From assembly GCF_009882975.1 (NCBI RefSeq), contig NZ_WTUX01000010.1, positions 168,346-232,345 on the forward strand: 64,000 nucleotides of DNA. The letters run 5' to 3'. Numbering within the stretch: position 1 is the stretch's first letter; the number at the start of each line of letters is the position of its first letter. The notes under the pieces were generated by a model. It made no database searches, was not told the origin of the DNA, and saw only the letters and a program-made list of their open reading frames with translations. The position numbers and the translations under genes were made by a program. Below, one piece after another: positions 1 to 7,651 of the stretch. Source of the stretch: Maritimibacter harenae (lineage in GTDB: Bacteria > Pseudomonadota > Alphaproteobacteria > Rhodobacterales > Rhodobacteraceae).

Positions 1-540
1 GATCATCACGCGGATCGACTGCGTGTCCTGCAGCATCCAGTGCTGGAAGCCCTGGTCCAGCGTCGAGATCGCGGCGTTGGCCAGGATCTGGCTCTCGAAC
101 GCGCCGACCCCGGTGTCCTGCATCGCCTGGGCAAGCTGGTCGATCTGGGCGACGCGTTCCTGCTTCAGACGGGCGAATATCCTTGGATGTTCCCCCAGGA
201 AGGCAAGGCGGCGCCGAATGCGCGCCGGGTCCGCCTCTGCGAATAGTACGGCCGGCTCCACCGCCATGCGCAGCTGGCTCCAGCGGGTGCCGCCGCCGTT
301 GCGCGCAGTCCGGCGGAAGGCGTCGGCGAATTGTGCCGAGGTGCCGGTATAAGCGGCGACCACTGCCCCCTCCTTCGACCCGAACTGGCGAAAGAACGTG
401 GCCCGCGACATGCCGATGGCCGCGGCGATGTCATCGGCCGTCAGCGCGTCGAACCCGTGGTCGAGCACCACGTCCAGCGCCGCATTGGCAAGCTCGCGCC
501 GCATCGCGTCGCGTGCGCGCAGTTTCACGGTCTCCGGCAT
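1..540 (-). CDS. TetR/AcrR-family transcriptional regulator, partial (3' end outside window)
   Basis: A DNA-binding repressor of the TetR/AcrR type, read from an ATG at 540 on the minus strand and still open at base 1, so about 180 N-terminal residues are visible. Residues about 32-56 form the usual helix-turn-helix (ALTADDIAAAIGMSRATFF then RQFGSKE). The rest is an all-helical ligand/dimer domain without recognisable ligand specificity. It is divergent from an MFS drug-type transporter 81 bp away, the classic layout of a TetR repressor controlling a neighbouring pump and itself. The inducer is unknown. Confidence 0.88.
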   Translation of the reverse strand, partial: MPETVKLRARDAMRRELANAALDVVLDHGFDALTADDIAAAIGMSRATFFRQFGSKEGAVVAAYTGTSAQFADAFRRTARNGGGTRWSQLRMAVEPAVLFAEADPARIRRRLAFLGEHPRIFARLKQERVAQIDQLAQAMQDTGVGAFESQILANAAISTLDQGFQHWMLQDTQSIRVMI

Positions 541-585
541 CGCCTCGCTTTACACTCCCGGCCTCAGTTGATACTCCGTCTCATA

Positions 586-604
586 TTTGATCCGAAATAT
601 CAAA
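586..604. promoter_or_regulatory. Inverted repeat in the TetR/MFS divergent promoter, candidate operator
   Basis: TTTGAT, a 7-nt spacer, then ATCAAA: a perfect 6-bp inverted repeat within an AT-richer stretch, 18 bp upstream of the MFS start codon and 46 bp upstream of the TetR start. Position and symmetry suit a TetR-dimer operator. That the neighbouring regulator binds it is inference. Confidence 0.45.
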
Positions 605-621
605 CCTTCAAGGCGCAGACC

Positions 622-2043
622 ATGTCCCAATCGCCCGGGCCCATGCCCGCACGCCATTCGAGCACCCGCCAACGGCTCGTCGTCGCGACACTGGCCTGCG
701 CCTGCCTGTGCGCCGCCTTCACCCAGACGCTGCTGATCCCGATCCAGAGCAGCCTGCCGGAGCTGCTCGACGCGCCTGCGTCCCAGACCGCCTGGGTGAT
801 CACGGTGACGCTCCTGTCGTTCTCGATCATGGTCCCGATCTCGGGCCGGCTGGGGGACATGTACGGCAAACGCCGCATCGCGATCTGGCTGATGGGACTG
901 CTTGTCGCGGGCTCGACCCTCGCGGCGGTGTCCGACAACCTGCCCGGCGTGCTCGTCGGCCGCGCGCTTCAGGGCGTATCGATGGGGATCATCCCGATCG
1001 GCATGTCGCTCCTGCGCGACGTGATCGACAAGGCGTGGCTCGGCACCGCCATCGCGCTCCTGTCCGCCACGCTCGGCGTCGGCGGGGCGATCGGCCTGCC
1101 GCTCTCGGCGGTGGTGACGGAGTACTATGACTGGCACACCCTCTTCACCCTCACCGCCGGGCTTGCCGCTGTCGCGCTTGTCCTGATCGTGGCCATCGTG
1201 CCCCCGACCGGGGTGCGCAGCTATGGCCGGATCGACGTGCCCGGCATGATCGGGCTGACCGTCGGGCTCGTCGGTGTACTCCTGTCGATCTCGCGCGGGA
1301 ACGATTGGGGCTGGTCGTCGGCGCCGACCGTGGCCGGTTTCGTGATCGGCGGCACGAGCCTGGCGATCTGGGGCTGGTACGAACTCAGGGCCGACAACCC
1401 GCTTGTCGACCTCCGGGTCAGCGCCCGTCCCGCGATCCTGCTCACCAACCTGGCGTCCGTGGCGATGGGCTTCGCCCTCTTCACCTCCAACATCGCCTTC
1501 CCGCAGCTCCTCCAACTGCCCGAGGCGATCGGGGGCCTTGGGCTCGACCTGATCCCGGCCAGCCTGTCGCTCATGCCCGCCGGGCTTGCCATGTTGGCCG
1601 CCGCACCGGTGGCAGGGCGTCTGGAGCGCACAATCGGCCCGCGGCTACTTCTGGTGACCGGCGCTCTGATCATGGCGGCCGCCTATCTCTTCTGCCTGGT
1701 GGCCGACCTCGACTTCTGGCGCATCGCGCTCGTGAACACGGTGATCGGTGTCGCCATCGGGCTGGGCTATGCCGCGATGCCCGCGCAGATCATGGCGGTG
1801 GTGCCGGTGAGCGAGACCGCCGCGGCCAATGGCCTCAACGCCTTCATGCGCTCCTTCGGTACGACGACCGCCTCGGCGGTCATCGGCGCGATCCTTGCCG
1901 CCGCGACCCCGGCGACCGTCATCGGCAACTTCTCGACGATCTACCTCCTGGGCCTCATCGCGGCACTGGTTTGTGCCGCCCTGGCCTTCCTCGTGCCCCA
2001 CGGCAAAGGACGCGACGGCGTGCCAGCGCCCGCCGCCGCGTGA
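622..2043 (+). CDS. MFS transporter, DHA2-like multidrug efflux family
   Basis: Inner-membrane, proton-driven exporter of the major facilitator superfamily, 473 aa. The length and number of hydrophobic segments fit the 14-helix DHA2 (QacA/EmrB-like) branch. Motif A (GRLGDMYGKRR) lies in the loop after the second helix, and a motif-C-like LGVGGAIGLP lies in a later helix, typical of drug/H+ antiporters. The ATG at 622 was chosen because the in-frame upstream extension overlaps the divergent regulator and has no hydrophobic start. Likely controlled by the adjacent TetR regulator. Substrate unknown. Confidence 0.85.
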   Translation: MSQSPGPMPARHSSTRQRLVVATLACACLCAAFTQTLLIPIQSSLPELLDAPASQTAWVITVTLLSFSIMVPISGRLGDMYGKRRIAIWLMGLLVAGSTLAAVSDNLPGVLVGRALQGVSMGIIPIGMSLLRDVIDKAWLGTAIALLSATLGVGGAIGLPLSAVVTEYYDWHTLFTLTAGLAAVALVLIVAIVPPTGVRSYGRIDVPGMIGLTVGLVGVLLSISRGNDWGWSSAPTVAGFVIGGTSLAIWGWYELRADNPLVDLRVSARPAILLTNLASVAMGFALFTSNIAFPQLLQLPEAIGGLGLDLIPASLSLMPAGLAMLAAAPVAGRLERTIGPRLLLVTGALIMAAAYLFCLVADLDFWRIALVNTVIGVAIGLGYAAMPAQIMAVVPVSETAAANGLNAFMRSFGTTTASAVIGAILAAATPATVIGNFSTIYLLGLIAALVCAALAFLVPHGKGRDGVPAPAAA

Positions 2044-2052
2044 CGGTCGGCA

Positions 2053-3531
2053 TCAGACCGACATGCAGATGTATTTCATCTCGAGGTAATCCTCGATCCC
2101 GTGGCGCGAGCCTTCGCGCCCGAGACCCGATTGCTTGACCCCGCCGAACGGTGCCACTTCGGTCGAGATGATGCCGGTGTTCACCCCGACGATCCCGTAT
2201 TCGAGCGCCTCGGCCACCTTGTAGACCCGGCTCAGGTCACGGGCGTAGAAGTAGCTCGCCAACCCGAAGATCGTGTCGTTCGCCTTGGCGATCACGTCTT
2301 CTTCGTCGGTGAAGCGGAACAGGGGCGCGAAGGGGCCGAAGGTCTCCTCGGTGGCGCAGGCCATGTCCTGCGTCGCGTTCTTGATCACCGTGGGTTCATA
2401 GTAGAGCCCGACCAGGTCATGCGGCTTGCCGCCCAGGATCACCTCGCCCCCCTTCCGGGTCGCGTCCTCCTGGTGCTCCTCGACCTTCTTCATCGCCTTC
2501 TCGGTGATGAGCGGGCCCAGGTCCGTGCTCTCGTCCAGCCCGTCACCCACGTTGAGCTCGGACACGGCCTTGGCGAATTTCTCGGCGAAGGCGTCGTAGA
2601 TGCCGTCCTGGACGTAGATCCGGTTGGCGCAGACGCAGGTCTGGCCGTTGTTGCGGAACTTGCAGGCGATCGCGCCCTGCACGGCGGCATCGAGGTCGGC
2701 ATCGTCGAAGACGATGAAGGGCGCGTTGCCGCCGAGCTCCATCGAGCATTTCATCACCTGCGCGGACGCCTGGTTCAGAAGGATACGCCCCACCTCGGTC
2801 GAGCCCGTGAAGGTGAGCTTGCGCACGGCCGGGTTCTCGCAGAATTCCTTGCCGATATCGGCCGAGGCCGAAGAGGTCACGACGTTGAAAATCCCGGCCG
2901 GAAGCCCCGCGCGCTCCGCCAGCACGGCGATCGCCAGGGCGGACAGCGGCGTCTCGCCTGCCGGTTTCGACACGAAGCCGCAGCCGGCGGCGAGCGCCGG
3001 GCCGCACTTGCGGGTGATCATCGCGTTGGGGAAGTTCCACGGCGTGATGGCGCCCACCACGCCCACCGGCTGGCGGATCACCATGAGGCGCTTGTCGGGC
3101 TGGTGGCCCGGGATCGTCTCGCCGTAGACGCGCTTGCCCTCTTCGGCGAACCACTCGATGAACGAGGCGCCGTAGGCGATTTCGCCCTTCGCCTCGGTCA
3201 GGGCCTTGCCCATCTCGGCCGACAGGATCGTGCCGAGATCGTCCTGGTTCTTCATCATCAGGTCGAACCACCGGCGCAGGATCGTCGCGCGCTCCTTCGC
3301 GGTGCGCGCCTGCCAGTCCTTCTGGGCAGCCTCGGCCGCCGCGATGGCACGCGCGGTCTCGGCGCGGCCCAGGTCCGGCACGGTGCAGATCACGTCGCCG
3401 CGCGAGGGATTCGTCACCTCGAAGGTGGCCCCGTCATCGGCGTCGATCCAGTCGCCCGCGACGTAAGCCTTGGTCACGAGCAGCGAGGGATCCTTCAGCA
3501 TCCCGGCAAGGTCGGTGGTATCGCGTGGCAT
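2053..3531 (-). CDS. gabD: NAD(P)+-dependent succinate-semialdehyde dehydrogenase
   Basis: Oxidises succinate semialdehyde to succinate at the end of the GABA shunt; cytoplasmic. The 492-residue aldehyde dehydrogenase shows ITPWNFPNA (N166), KLTFTGSTEVG, general base E265 in MELGGNAPF and nucleophile C299 in NNGQTCVCANR. The CxC (C299/C301) matches the redox-switch pair described for SSADH enzymes. The start at 3531 is preceded by GGAGGG at a good distance; an upstream in-frame ATG at 3552 has none. No gabT or gabP is adjacent. It converges on the MFS gene with 9 bp between stops. Specificity for succinate semialdehyde is by overall resemblance to GabD. Confidence 0.88.
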   Translation of the reverse strand: MPRDTTDLAGMLKDPSLLVTKAYVAGDWIDADDGATFEVTNPSRGDVICTVPDLGRAETARAIAAAEAAQKDWQARTAKERATILRRWFDLMMKNQDDLGTILSAEMGKALTEAKGEIAYGASFIEWFAEEGKRVYGETIPGHQPDKRLMVIRQPVGVVGAITPWNFPNAMITRKCGPALAAGCGFVSKPAGETPLSALAIAVLAERAGLPAGIFNVVTSSASADIGKEFCENPAVRKLTFTGSTEVGRILLNQASAQVMKCSMELGGNAPFIVFDDADLDAAVQGAIACKFRNNGQTCVCANRIYVQDGIYDAFAEKFAKAVSELNVGDGLDESTDLGPLITEKAMKKVEEHQEDATRKGGEVILGGKPHDLVGLYYEPTVIKNATQDMACATEETFGPFAPLFRFTDEEDVIAKANDTIFGLASYFYARDLSRVYKVAEALEYGIVGVNTGIISTEVAPFGGVKQSGLGREGSRHGIEDYLEMKYICMSV

Positions 3532-3545
3532 GCGCCCTCCATTGA

Positions 3546-3587
3546 TTAACATGTTAAGTTAATATTCGCTTATAGCGTTTTTCGGCG
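3546..3587 (-). promoter_or_regulatory. gabD upstream region with two palindromes
   Basis: A perfect 12-bp palindrome TTAACATGTTAA (3546-3557) lies just upstream of the gabD ribosome-binding site. About 15 bp further out is CGCT-ATA-AGCG. Both are in an AT-rich pocket that probably contains the promoter. Such sites fit a dimeric regulator (GntR, LysR or similar); no regulator gene is adjacent. Confidence 0.4.
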
Positions 3588-3613
3588 AAACGCAAACCTC
3601 TGCGCGCGGGTTC

Positions 3614-4168
3614 CTAGCCCCGGAAATCCGCCAGCGCTTCGAAGTCCATCGTCTCCAGAAGCGGCAGGATCACCTCCGGCGCGGCGCCGTCCGCCTGCAC
3701 CAGGATGCGGTTGTCGATGAGCCCGGTGATCTCGCCGTCGTCCACGATGAACTTCTGACGCCCGATGCGCTCGACCTTCATGCCCAGCATCGCGGCATTG
3801 GCCAGCATGCCGCCGAAGGCCGACACCATCGGGTTGTCCACCATGATGCTGATCGTGAACCGGTCGGAGCCGTTGGAATATTCACCCTCGATGCCGACGC
3901 CGCCGCCCATGAAGGCCATGCCCGCGCCCATGTCGCTGTCGACCGACAGGGTCCAGCCCTCCGGCGGTTCGGGCAGGTAATCCTCGAGCGCCTGGGTCTT
4001 CATCGCGTTGATCAGCGACTTGGCGTAATCCAGCTCCTCGATCGCGTATTGCAGGTCGCCGTCCTCGTAGGCCGCGAGCGCCGAGGACAGGGTGTCGGTC
4101 ACCTCGTCGGCGAACACGGGGGCGGTGGCGAGGGCGAGCGCGGCGGTCAGGCTGGTGATGCGAAACAT
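3614..4168 (-). CDS. Exported protein of unknown function
   Basis: 184 aa starting at 4168 with GGAGG eight bases upstream. Residues 1-20 form a signal peptide ending VFA|DE, so the mature protein is probably periplasmic. The mature part begins with a helical stretch (about 22-50, acidic, SALAAYEDGDLQYAIEELD-like, reminiscent of a single TPR-type helix pair) followed by an alpha/beta region with a Met/Gly-rich MGAGMAFMGGGVGIEG segment. I do not recognise the family. It lies between gabD and the catabolic operon on the same strand, 61 bp downstream of the P1 peptidase stop, and could be cotranscribed with that operon. Confidence 0.7.
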   Translation of the reverse strand: MFRITSLTAALALATAPVFADEVTDTLSSALAAYEDGDLQYAIEELDYAKSLINAMKTQALEDYLPEPPEGWTLSVDSDMGAGMAFMGGGVGIEGEYSNGSDRFTISIMVDNPMVSAFGGMLANAAMLGMKVERIGRQKFIVDDGEITGLIDNRILVQADGAAPEVILPLLETMDFEALADFRG

Positions 4169-4229
4169 GGGGTCCTCCGGAAATTGATCTTGGACGATGG
4201 GTGCAGTCTCGACCCTGACCCGGGCCCGG

Positions 4230-5222
4230 TCAATGCCCGGCGAACCGCTCCCGCCAGGTGGGCAGCAGGTCCCCTTGGGCGGGGGTGGCGTGGTAGACCC
4301 CCCGCGCGATGGCCCGGGCAAGGCAGGTGGCGGCGGCATGACCCAGCAGCATCAGCTCGACCTCCGGGGTCTCGAGCGCGCGCCCCCCGGTAGCGGCCGC
4401 GAACACCAGGTCCCCGTCGAGCGGCGTGTGGCTCGGATGGATCGCGCGCGCCATGCCGTCGTGGGCGGCGGTCGCCATGCGCGTGGCCTGCGCCTGCGTG
4501 AGCGCGGCATCGGTCGCGACGATGGCGATGGTCGTGGCCGCACCCTGGGTGAGCTTGGTCACGGGCGTCGCGCCGGGATCGAAGCCTGCGACCGGGCCGC
4601 GCCCGCCGAACTCGCCGTCGAATTCCCAGGGGTTGGCCCAGAACTGGCCCTCGGGCCCGGTGACGCCGCCCACGGGGTTCACGGCGACGAGCGCCCCGAC
4701 CGTGATACCGCTTTCGAACACCAGCGAGGCCGACCCCAGCCCGCCCTTGAGGTCGCCGGTCAGCGCACCGGTCCCCGCGCCGACGCTGCCCAGCTCGAAA
4801 TCCGCCCCGGCCGAGGCCAAGGCCTCCCGCCCGAGCGCCTTGTAGGGGGGCTCGGCCCAGTCCTTGTCACCGCCGTTCACGAGATCGAACAGGATCGCCC
4901 CGGGCACGATGGGCACGTTCACAGGCCCCACGGCGAAGCCGCGCCCCTGCGCGCGCAGCGCGTCCGCCACGCCCGAGGCCGCATCGAGCCCGAAGGCCGA
5001 GCCTCCCGAAAGCACCAGCGCGTCCACCTCCTGCACCGTCTTGTCGGGGGCCAGGAGGTCGGTCTCCCGCGTGCCCGGCGCCCCGCCCATGACATGGACG
5101 CCGGCGACGAAGGGCGCCTCGCCCAGCAGCACCGTCGCCCCGGACTTCACGCCCGGGTCCGCGGCGTTGCCCACGGCCAGCCCGGCGACATCGGTGATCA
5201 GGTTCTTGGTTCCGGGGCGCAT
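4230..5222 (-). CDS. P1 (DmpA/BapA-like) family peptidase
   Basis: Ntn-fold hydrolase of the P1 family (L-aminopeptidase/D-esterase, beta-peptidyl aminopeptidase, nylon-oligomer hydrolase relatives), 330 aa. Recognisable blocks are NLITDVAGLAVGNA at the N terminus, VLSGGSAFGLDAASGV, the TTIAIVATDA segment where self-cleavage and the nucleophile are expected, and SHTPLDGDLVFAAATGG. No signal peptide, so cytoplasmic. It is the last gene of an operon with a dipeptide-type ABC importer, aldehyde dehydrogenase and SDR, suggesting it cleaves an imported peptide or amide. Its start is preceded by AAAGGG, which is part of a dispersed repeat. Substrate unknown. Confidence 0.85.
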   Translation of the reverse strand: MRPGTKNLITDVAGLAVGNAADPGVKSGATVLLGEAPFVAGVHVMGGAPGTRETDLLAPDKTVQEVDALVLSGGSAFGLDAASGVADALRAQGRGFAVGPVNVPIVPGAILFDLVNGGDKDWAEPPYKALGREALASAGADFELGSVGAGTGALTGDLKGGLGSASLVFESGITVGALVAVNPVGGVTGPEGQFWANPWEFDGEFGGRGPVAGFDPGATPVTKLTQGAATTIAIVATDAALTQAQATRMATAAHDGMARAIHPSHTPLDGDLVFAAATGGRALETPEVELMLLGHAAATCLARAIARGVYHATPAQGDLLPTWRERFAGH

Positions 5223-5228
5223 GGGGTC

Positions 5229-5290
5229 CCTTTCATCTTTCCGAAAATACGTCACGGGGGTCCGGGGGGGTGAAACCCCCGGCTGCGCCG
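5229..5290 (+). repeat. Dispersed intergenic repeat, copy 1
   Basis: TTTCATCTTTCCGAAAATAC followed by a GC-rich inverted repeat (CCGGGGGG..TGAAA..CCCCCGG). It lies between SDR and P1 peptidase. On the minus strand the hairpin comes first and the GATGAAAGGG end forms the ribosome-binding site of the peptidase gene. Confidence 0.7.
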
Positions 5291-5293
5291 CGC

Positions 5294-6034
5294 TCAGATG
5301 CAGCGGCCGCCGTCGACCTCCATCGCGACCCCGGTGATCATCGAGGCCTCTTCCGAGCACAGGAAACAGGCGGCGTTGCCCAGGTCCTCCGGCGTGGAGA
5401 AGCGGCCCAGCGGGATCGTGGAGAGGAACTTCGTGCGCATCTCGGGGGTGTCCTCGCCCATGAAGGACGACAGGAGCGGGGTTTCCCCGGCCACGGGGGC
5501 GAGCGCGTTCACGCGGATGCCGAACGGGGCGAGCTCCACGGCCATCGTCTTGGTCGCGGTGATCATCCAGCCCTTCGAGGCGTTGTACCAGTTGAGATTG
5601 GGGCGCGGGCTCACCCCGGCCGTCGAGGCCACGTTCAGGATCGCGCCGGTGCCCGCGGTCTTCATCCCCGGCACGAAGGCGCGGGCCATGAGGTAGACGG
5701 ACTTGGCATTGACCGCGAAGACGCGGTCGAACTCGTCCTCGTCGACCTCTTCCATCGGCTTGGGCAGGTGGGTGATACCGGCGTTGTTCACGATGATGTC
5801 GATCGGGCCCATCCGTGCGCGGGCGGTTTCGGCGAAGGTCGCGACCGATGCCGCGTCGGATACGTCGACTTGCAGGGCCACGCCCGCGACCTCCTCGGCC
5901 ACGGCCCGGGCCGCGTCCTCGTTGATGTCGGCGACGCAGACGCGCGCGCCCTCGGTCGCGAATTTCCGTACGATCCCGGCTCCGAAGCCGGAGCCACCGC
6001 CCGTGACGATCGCCGTTTTTCCTTCAAGCCGCAT
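5294..6034 (-). CDS. SDR family NAD(P)-dependent oxidoreductase
   Basis: Classical short-chain dehydrogenase, 246 aa. The cofactor motif TGGGSGFG is at 11-18, with acidic D36 after the second strand suggesting NAD(H) preference. NNAG is at 83-86, catalytic S137, Y150 and K154 (YNASK). It would interconvert an alcohol and a ketone or aldehyde. The start at 6034 has GGGAGG nearby. It sits between the aldehyde dehydrogenase and P1 peptidase genes of the ABC-transporter operon, separated on both sides by dispersed repeats. Substrate cannot be told; FabG-like reductase is the generic alternative. Confidence 0.88.
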   Translation of the reverse strand: MRLEGKTAIVTGGGSGFGAGIVRKFATEGARVCVADINEDAARAVAEEVAGVALQVDVSDAASVATFAETARARMGPIDIIVNNAGITHLPKPMEEVDEDEFDRVFAVNAKSVYLMARAFVPGMKTAGTGAILNVASTAGVSPRPNLNWYNASKGWMITATKTMAVELAPFGIRVNALAPVAGETPLLSSFMGEDTPEMRTKFLSTIPLGRFSTPEDLGNAACFLCSEEASMITGVAMEVDGGRCI

Positions 6035-6109
6035 CGGCACCTCCCGTTTTGGCGCAGCCTGCGCCGAGGACCGGCGAAGGGCAAGCCCCAAGCCGGCGAT
6101 CGCGTGTGT

Positions 6110-6189
6110 CGCCCGCTGGCGCGGGCGACCCGCCGGGAGGGCGCTGCCCTCCCGGACCCTCCCGAAGTATTTCCGGAACGATGAAGGGC
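6110..6189 (-). repeat. Dispersed intergenic repeat, copy 2
   Basis: On the minus strand it begins TTCATCGTTCCGGAAATAC and continues into a GGGAGGGC..GCCCTCCC hairpin, then a second hairpin of GCGGGCGAC type. About 56 bases are identical to copy 4 at 22.8 kb. It lies between the aldehyde dehydrogenase stop and the SDR start. Confidence 0.75.
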
Positions 6190-6199
6190 GGGCGGGACG

Positions 6200-7651
6200 T
6201 CAGCCGTGTTTGGCCGCAACGGTCTTCAGGGTCGAGAAGCCATAGAGCGCCTCGAAGCCCTTCTCGCGGCCGTGGCCGGATTTGCCGATCCCGCCGAAGG
6301 GCAGTTCCGCGCCGCCGCCCGCGCCGTAGTTGTTGATGAAGACCTGGCCGGCCTTGATCGCCTTGGCGAGCCGCATCTGGCGCGCGCCGTTCTCGGTCCA
6401 GACGGAGGCCACGAGGCCGTAGTCGGTGCCGTTGGCGATGCGGATGGCGTCTTCCTCGGTGTCGAAGGGGATGGCGACCTGGACCGGGCCGAAGATTTCC
6501 TCCTGCGCGAGCGGGTGGTCGGGGGAGACGTCGGCGAAGAGCGTGGCGGGCACGTAATGGCCGCCTTCCGGCGCGCCTTCGGCGACCGATCCCATCCCGG
6601 CCACGCGCAGGTCTTGGCCCTGGTCGAGGTAGGCCGTCACGATTTCCTTCTGGCGCGCCGAGATGAGCGGGCCGAGGTTCGAGTCCATCCGGGCCGGGGC
6701 CGAGATCATCGCGTCGTAGCGCGCGCCCATGCGCTCCACCAGTTCCTCGTAGATCGGGCGCTGGATCAGCACGCGCGAGGAGGCCGAGCAGGTCTGGCCC
6801 GCGTTCTGGATGCAGGCGCCCACGAGGAAGGGCAGGGCCGCGTCGAGGTCGGCGTCCTCGAAGACGATCTGGGGTGATTTGCCGCCGAGCTCGAGCGTCA
6901 CGGGCACCACGTTGCGCGCCGCGGCCGCCTGCACGAGCGAGCCCACGCCGACGGAGCCGGTGAAGCTGATATGGTGGATGCCGGGATGGGCGGTCAGGGC
7001 CGCGCCGGCCTCTTCGCCCAGGCCGGGCACCACGTTGAGTGCACCCGGCGGCAGCCCTGCCTCTTCGGCCAGCGCCACGAAGGCCAGGGCCGTGAGGCAG
7101 GCTTCCTCGGCCGGTTTCAGGACGCAGGCATTGCCCATCGCGAGGGCGGCGCCCACCGAGCGGCCGATGATCTGCATCGGGTAGTTCCACGGGATGATGT
7201 GCCCGGTGACCCCGTGCGGTTCGCGTAGCGTGTAGACCGTGTAGCCGTCGAGGTAGGGGATCGTCTCGCCATGCACCTTGTCGGCGGCACCGGCGTAGAA
7301 TTCCATGTAGCGGGCGAGCGCCACGGCGTCGTTGCGCGCCTGGGTGAGCGGTTTGCCCACGTCCGTCGCCTCGATGATGGCCAGGTCGTCGAGTTTGCGT
7401 TCCACGAGCCGCCCGATCTCGGCCAGGATCCGGCCCCGCTCGGTGGCGCTCATGCGCCCCCAATCACCGTCTAGCGCGCCCTGGGCCGCGCTGACGGCCG
7501 CGTCGATGTCCTCGGGCGTGCCGCGTGCGATGGTGCCGATCACCTCGCCCGTCGAGGGGTCCTCGAGGTCGAGCTGGCCGCCGCCCGCGGGCGCGCGCCA
7601 TTCGCCGCCGATGTGTACCTGTGTCGCGTCGTACCAGAGATGCTCATGCAT
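6200..7651 (-). CDS. Aldehyde dehydrogenase family protein
   Basis: NAD(P)+-dependent oxidation of an aldehyde to its acid; cytoplasmic, 483 aa. Catalytic residues are in place: N156 (HIIPWNYPMQ), E254 (LELGGKSP) and C288 (NAGQTCSAS). The overall pattern is nearest to betaine/aminoaldehyde-type dehydrogenases, but substrate is not fixed by that. The gene overlaps the end of the ABC ATPase gene by 8 bp. Two tandem ATGs (7654, 7651) are possible; AGGAG stands 4 and 7 bases before them, so 7651 is preferred. Being translationally coupled to the importer, it probably oxidises a product of the imported compound. Confidence 0.88.
   Translation of the reverse strand: MHEHLWYDATQVHIGGEWRAPAGGGQLDLEDPSTGEVIGTIARGTPEDIDAAVSAAQGALDGDWGRMSATERGRILAEIGRLVERKLDDLAIIEATDVGKPLTQARNDAVALARYMEFYAGAADKVHGETIPYLDGYTVYTLREPHGVTGHIIPWNYPMQIIGRSVGAALAMGNACVLKPAEEACLTALAFVALAEEAGLPPGALNVVPGLGEEAGAALTAHPGIHHISFTGSVGVGSLVQAAAARNVVPVTLELGGKSPQIVFEDADLDAALPFLVGACIQNAGQTCSASSRVLIQRPIYEELVERMGARYDAMISAPARMDSNLGPLISARQKEIVTAYLDQGQDLRVAGMGSVAEGAPEGGHYVPATLFADVSPDHPLAQEEIFGPVQVAIPFDTEEDAIRIANGTDYGLVASVWTENGARQMRLAKAIKAGQVFINNYGAGGGAELPFGGIGKSGHGREKGFEALYGFSTLKTVAAKHG

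Noticed and set aside
2044..2062. Terminator between the MFS pump and gabD
   Set aside because: Only a weak GTCGG/CCGAC stem without T-run and partly within the gabD end.
3546..3562. CtrA site in the gabD promoter
   Set aside because: TTAA spacings are 4 and 9 bp, not the required 7; treated as a different palindrome.
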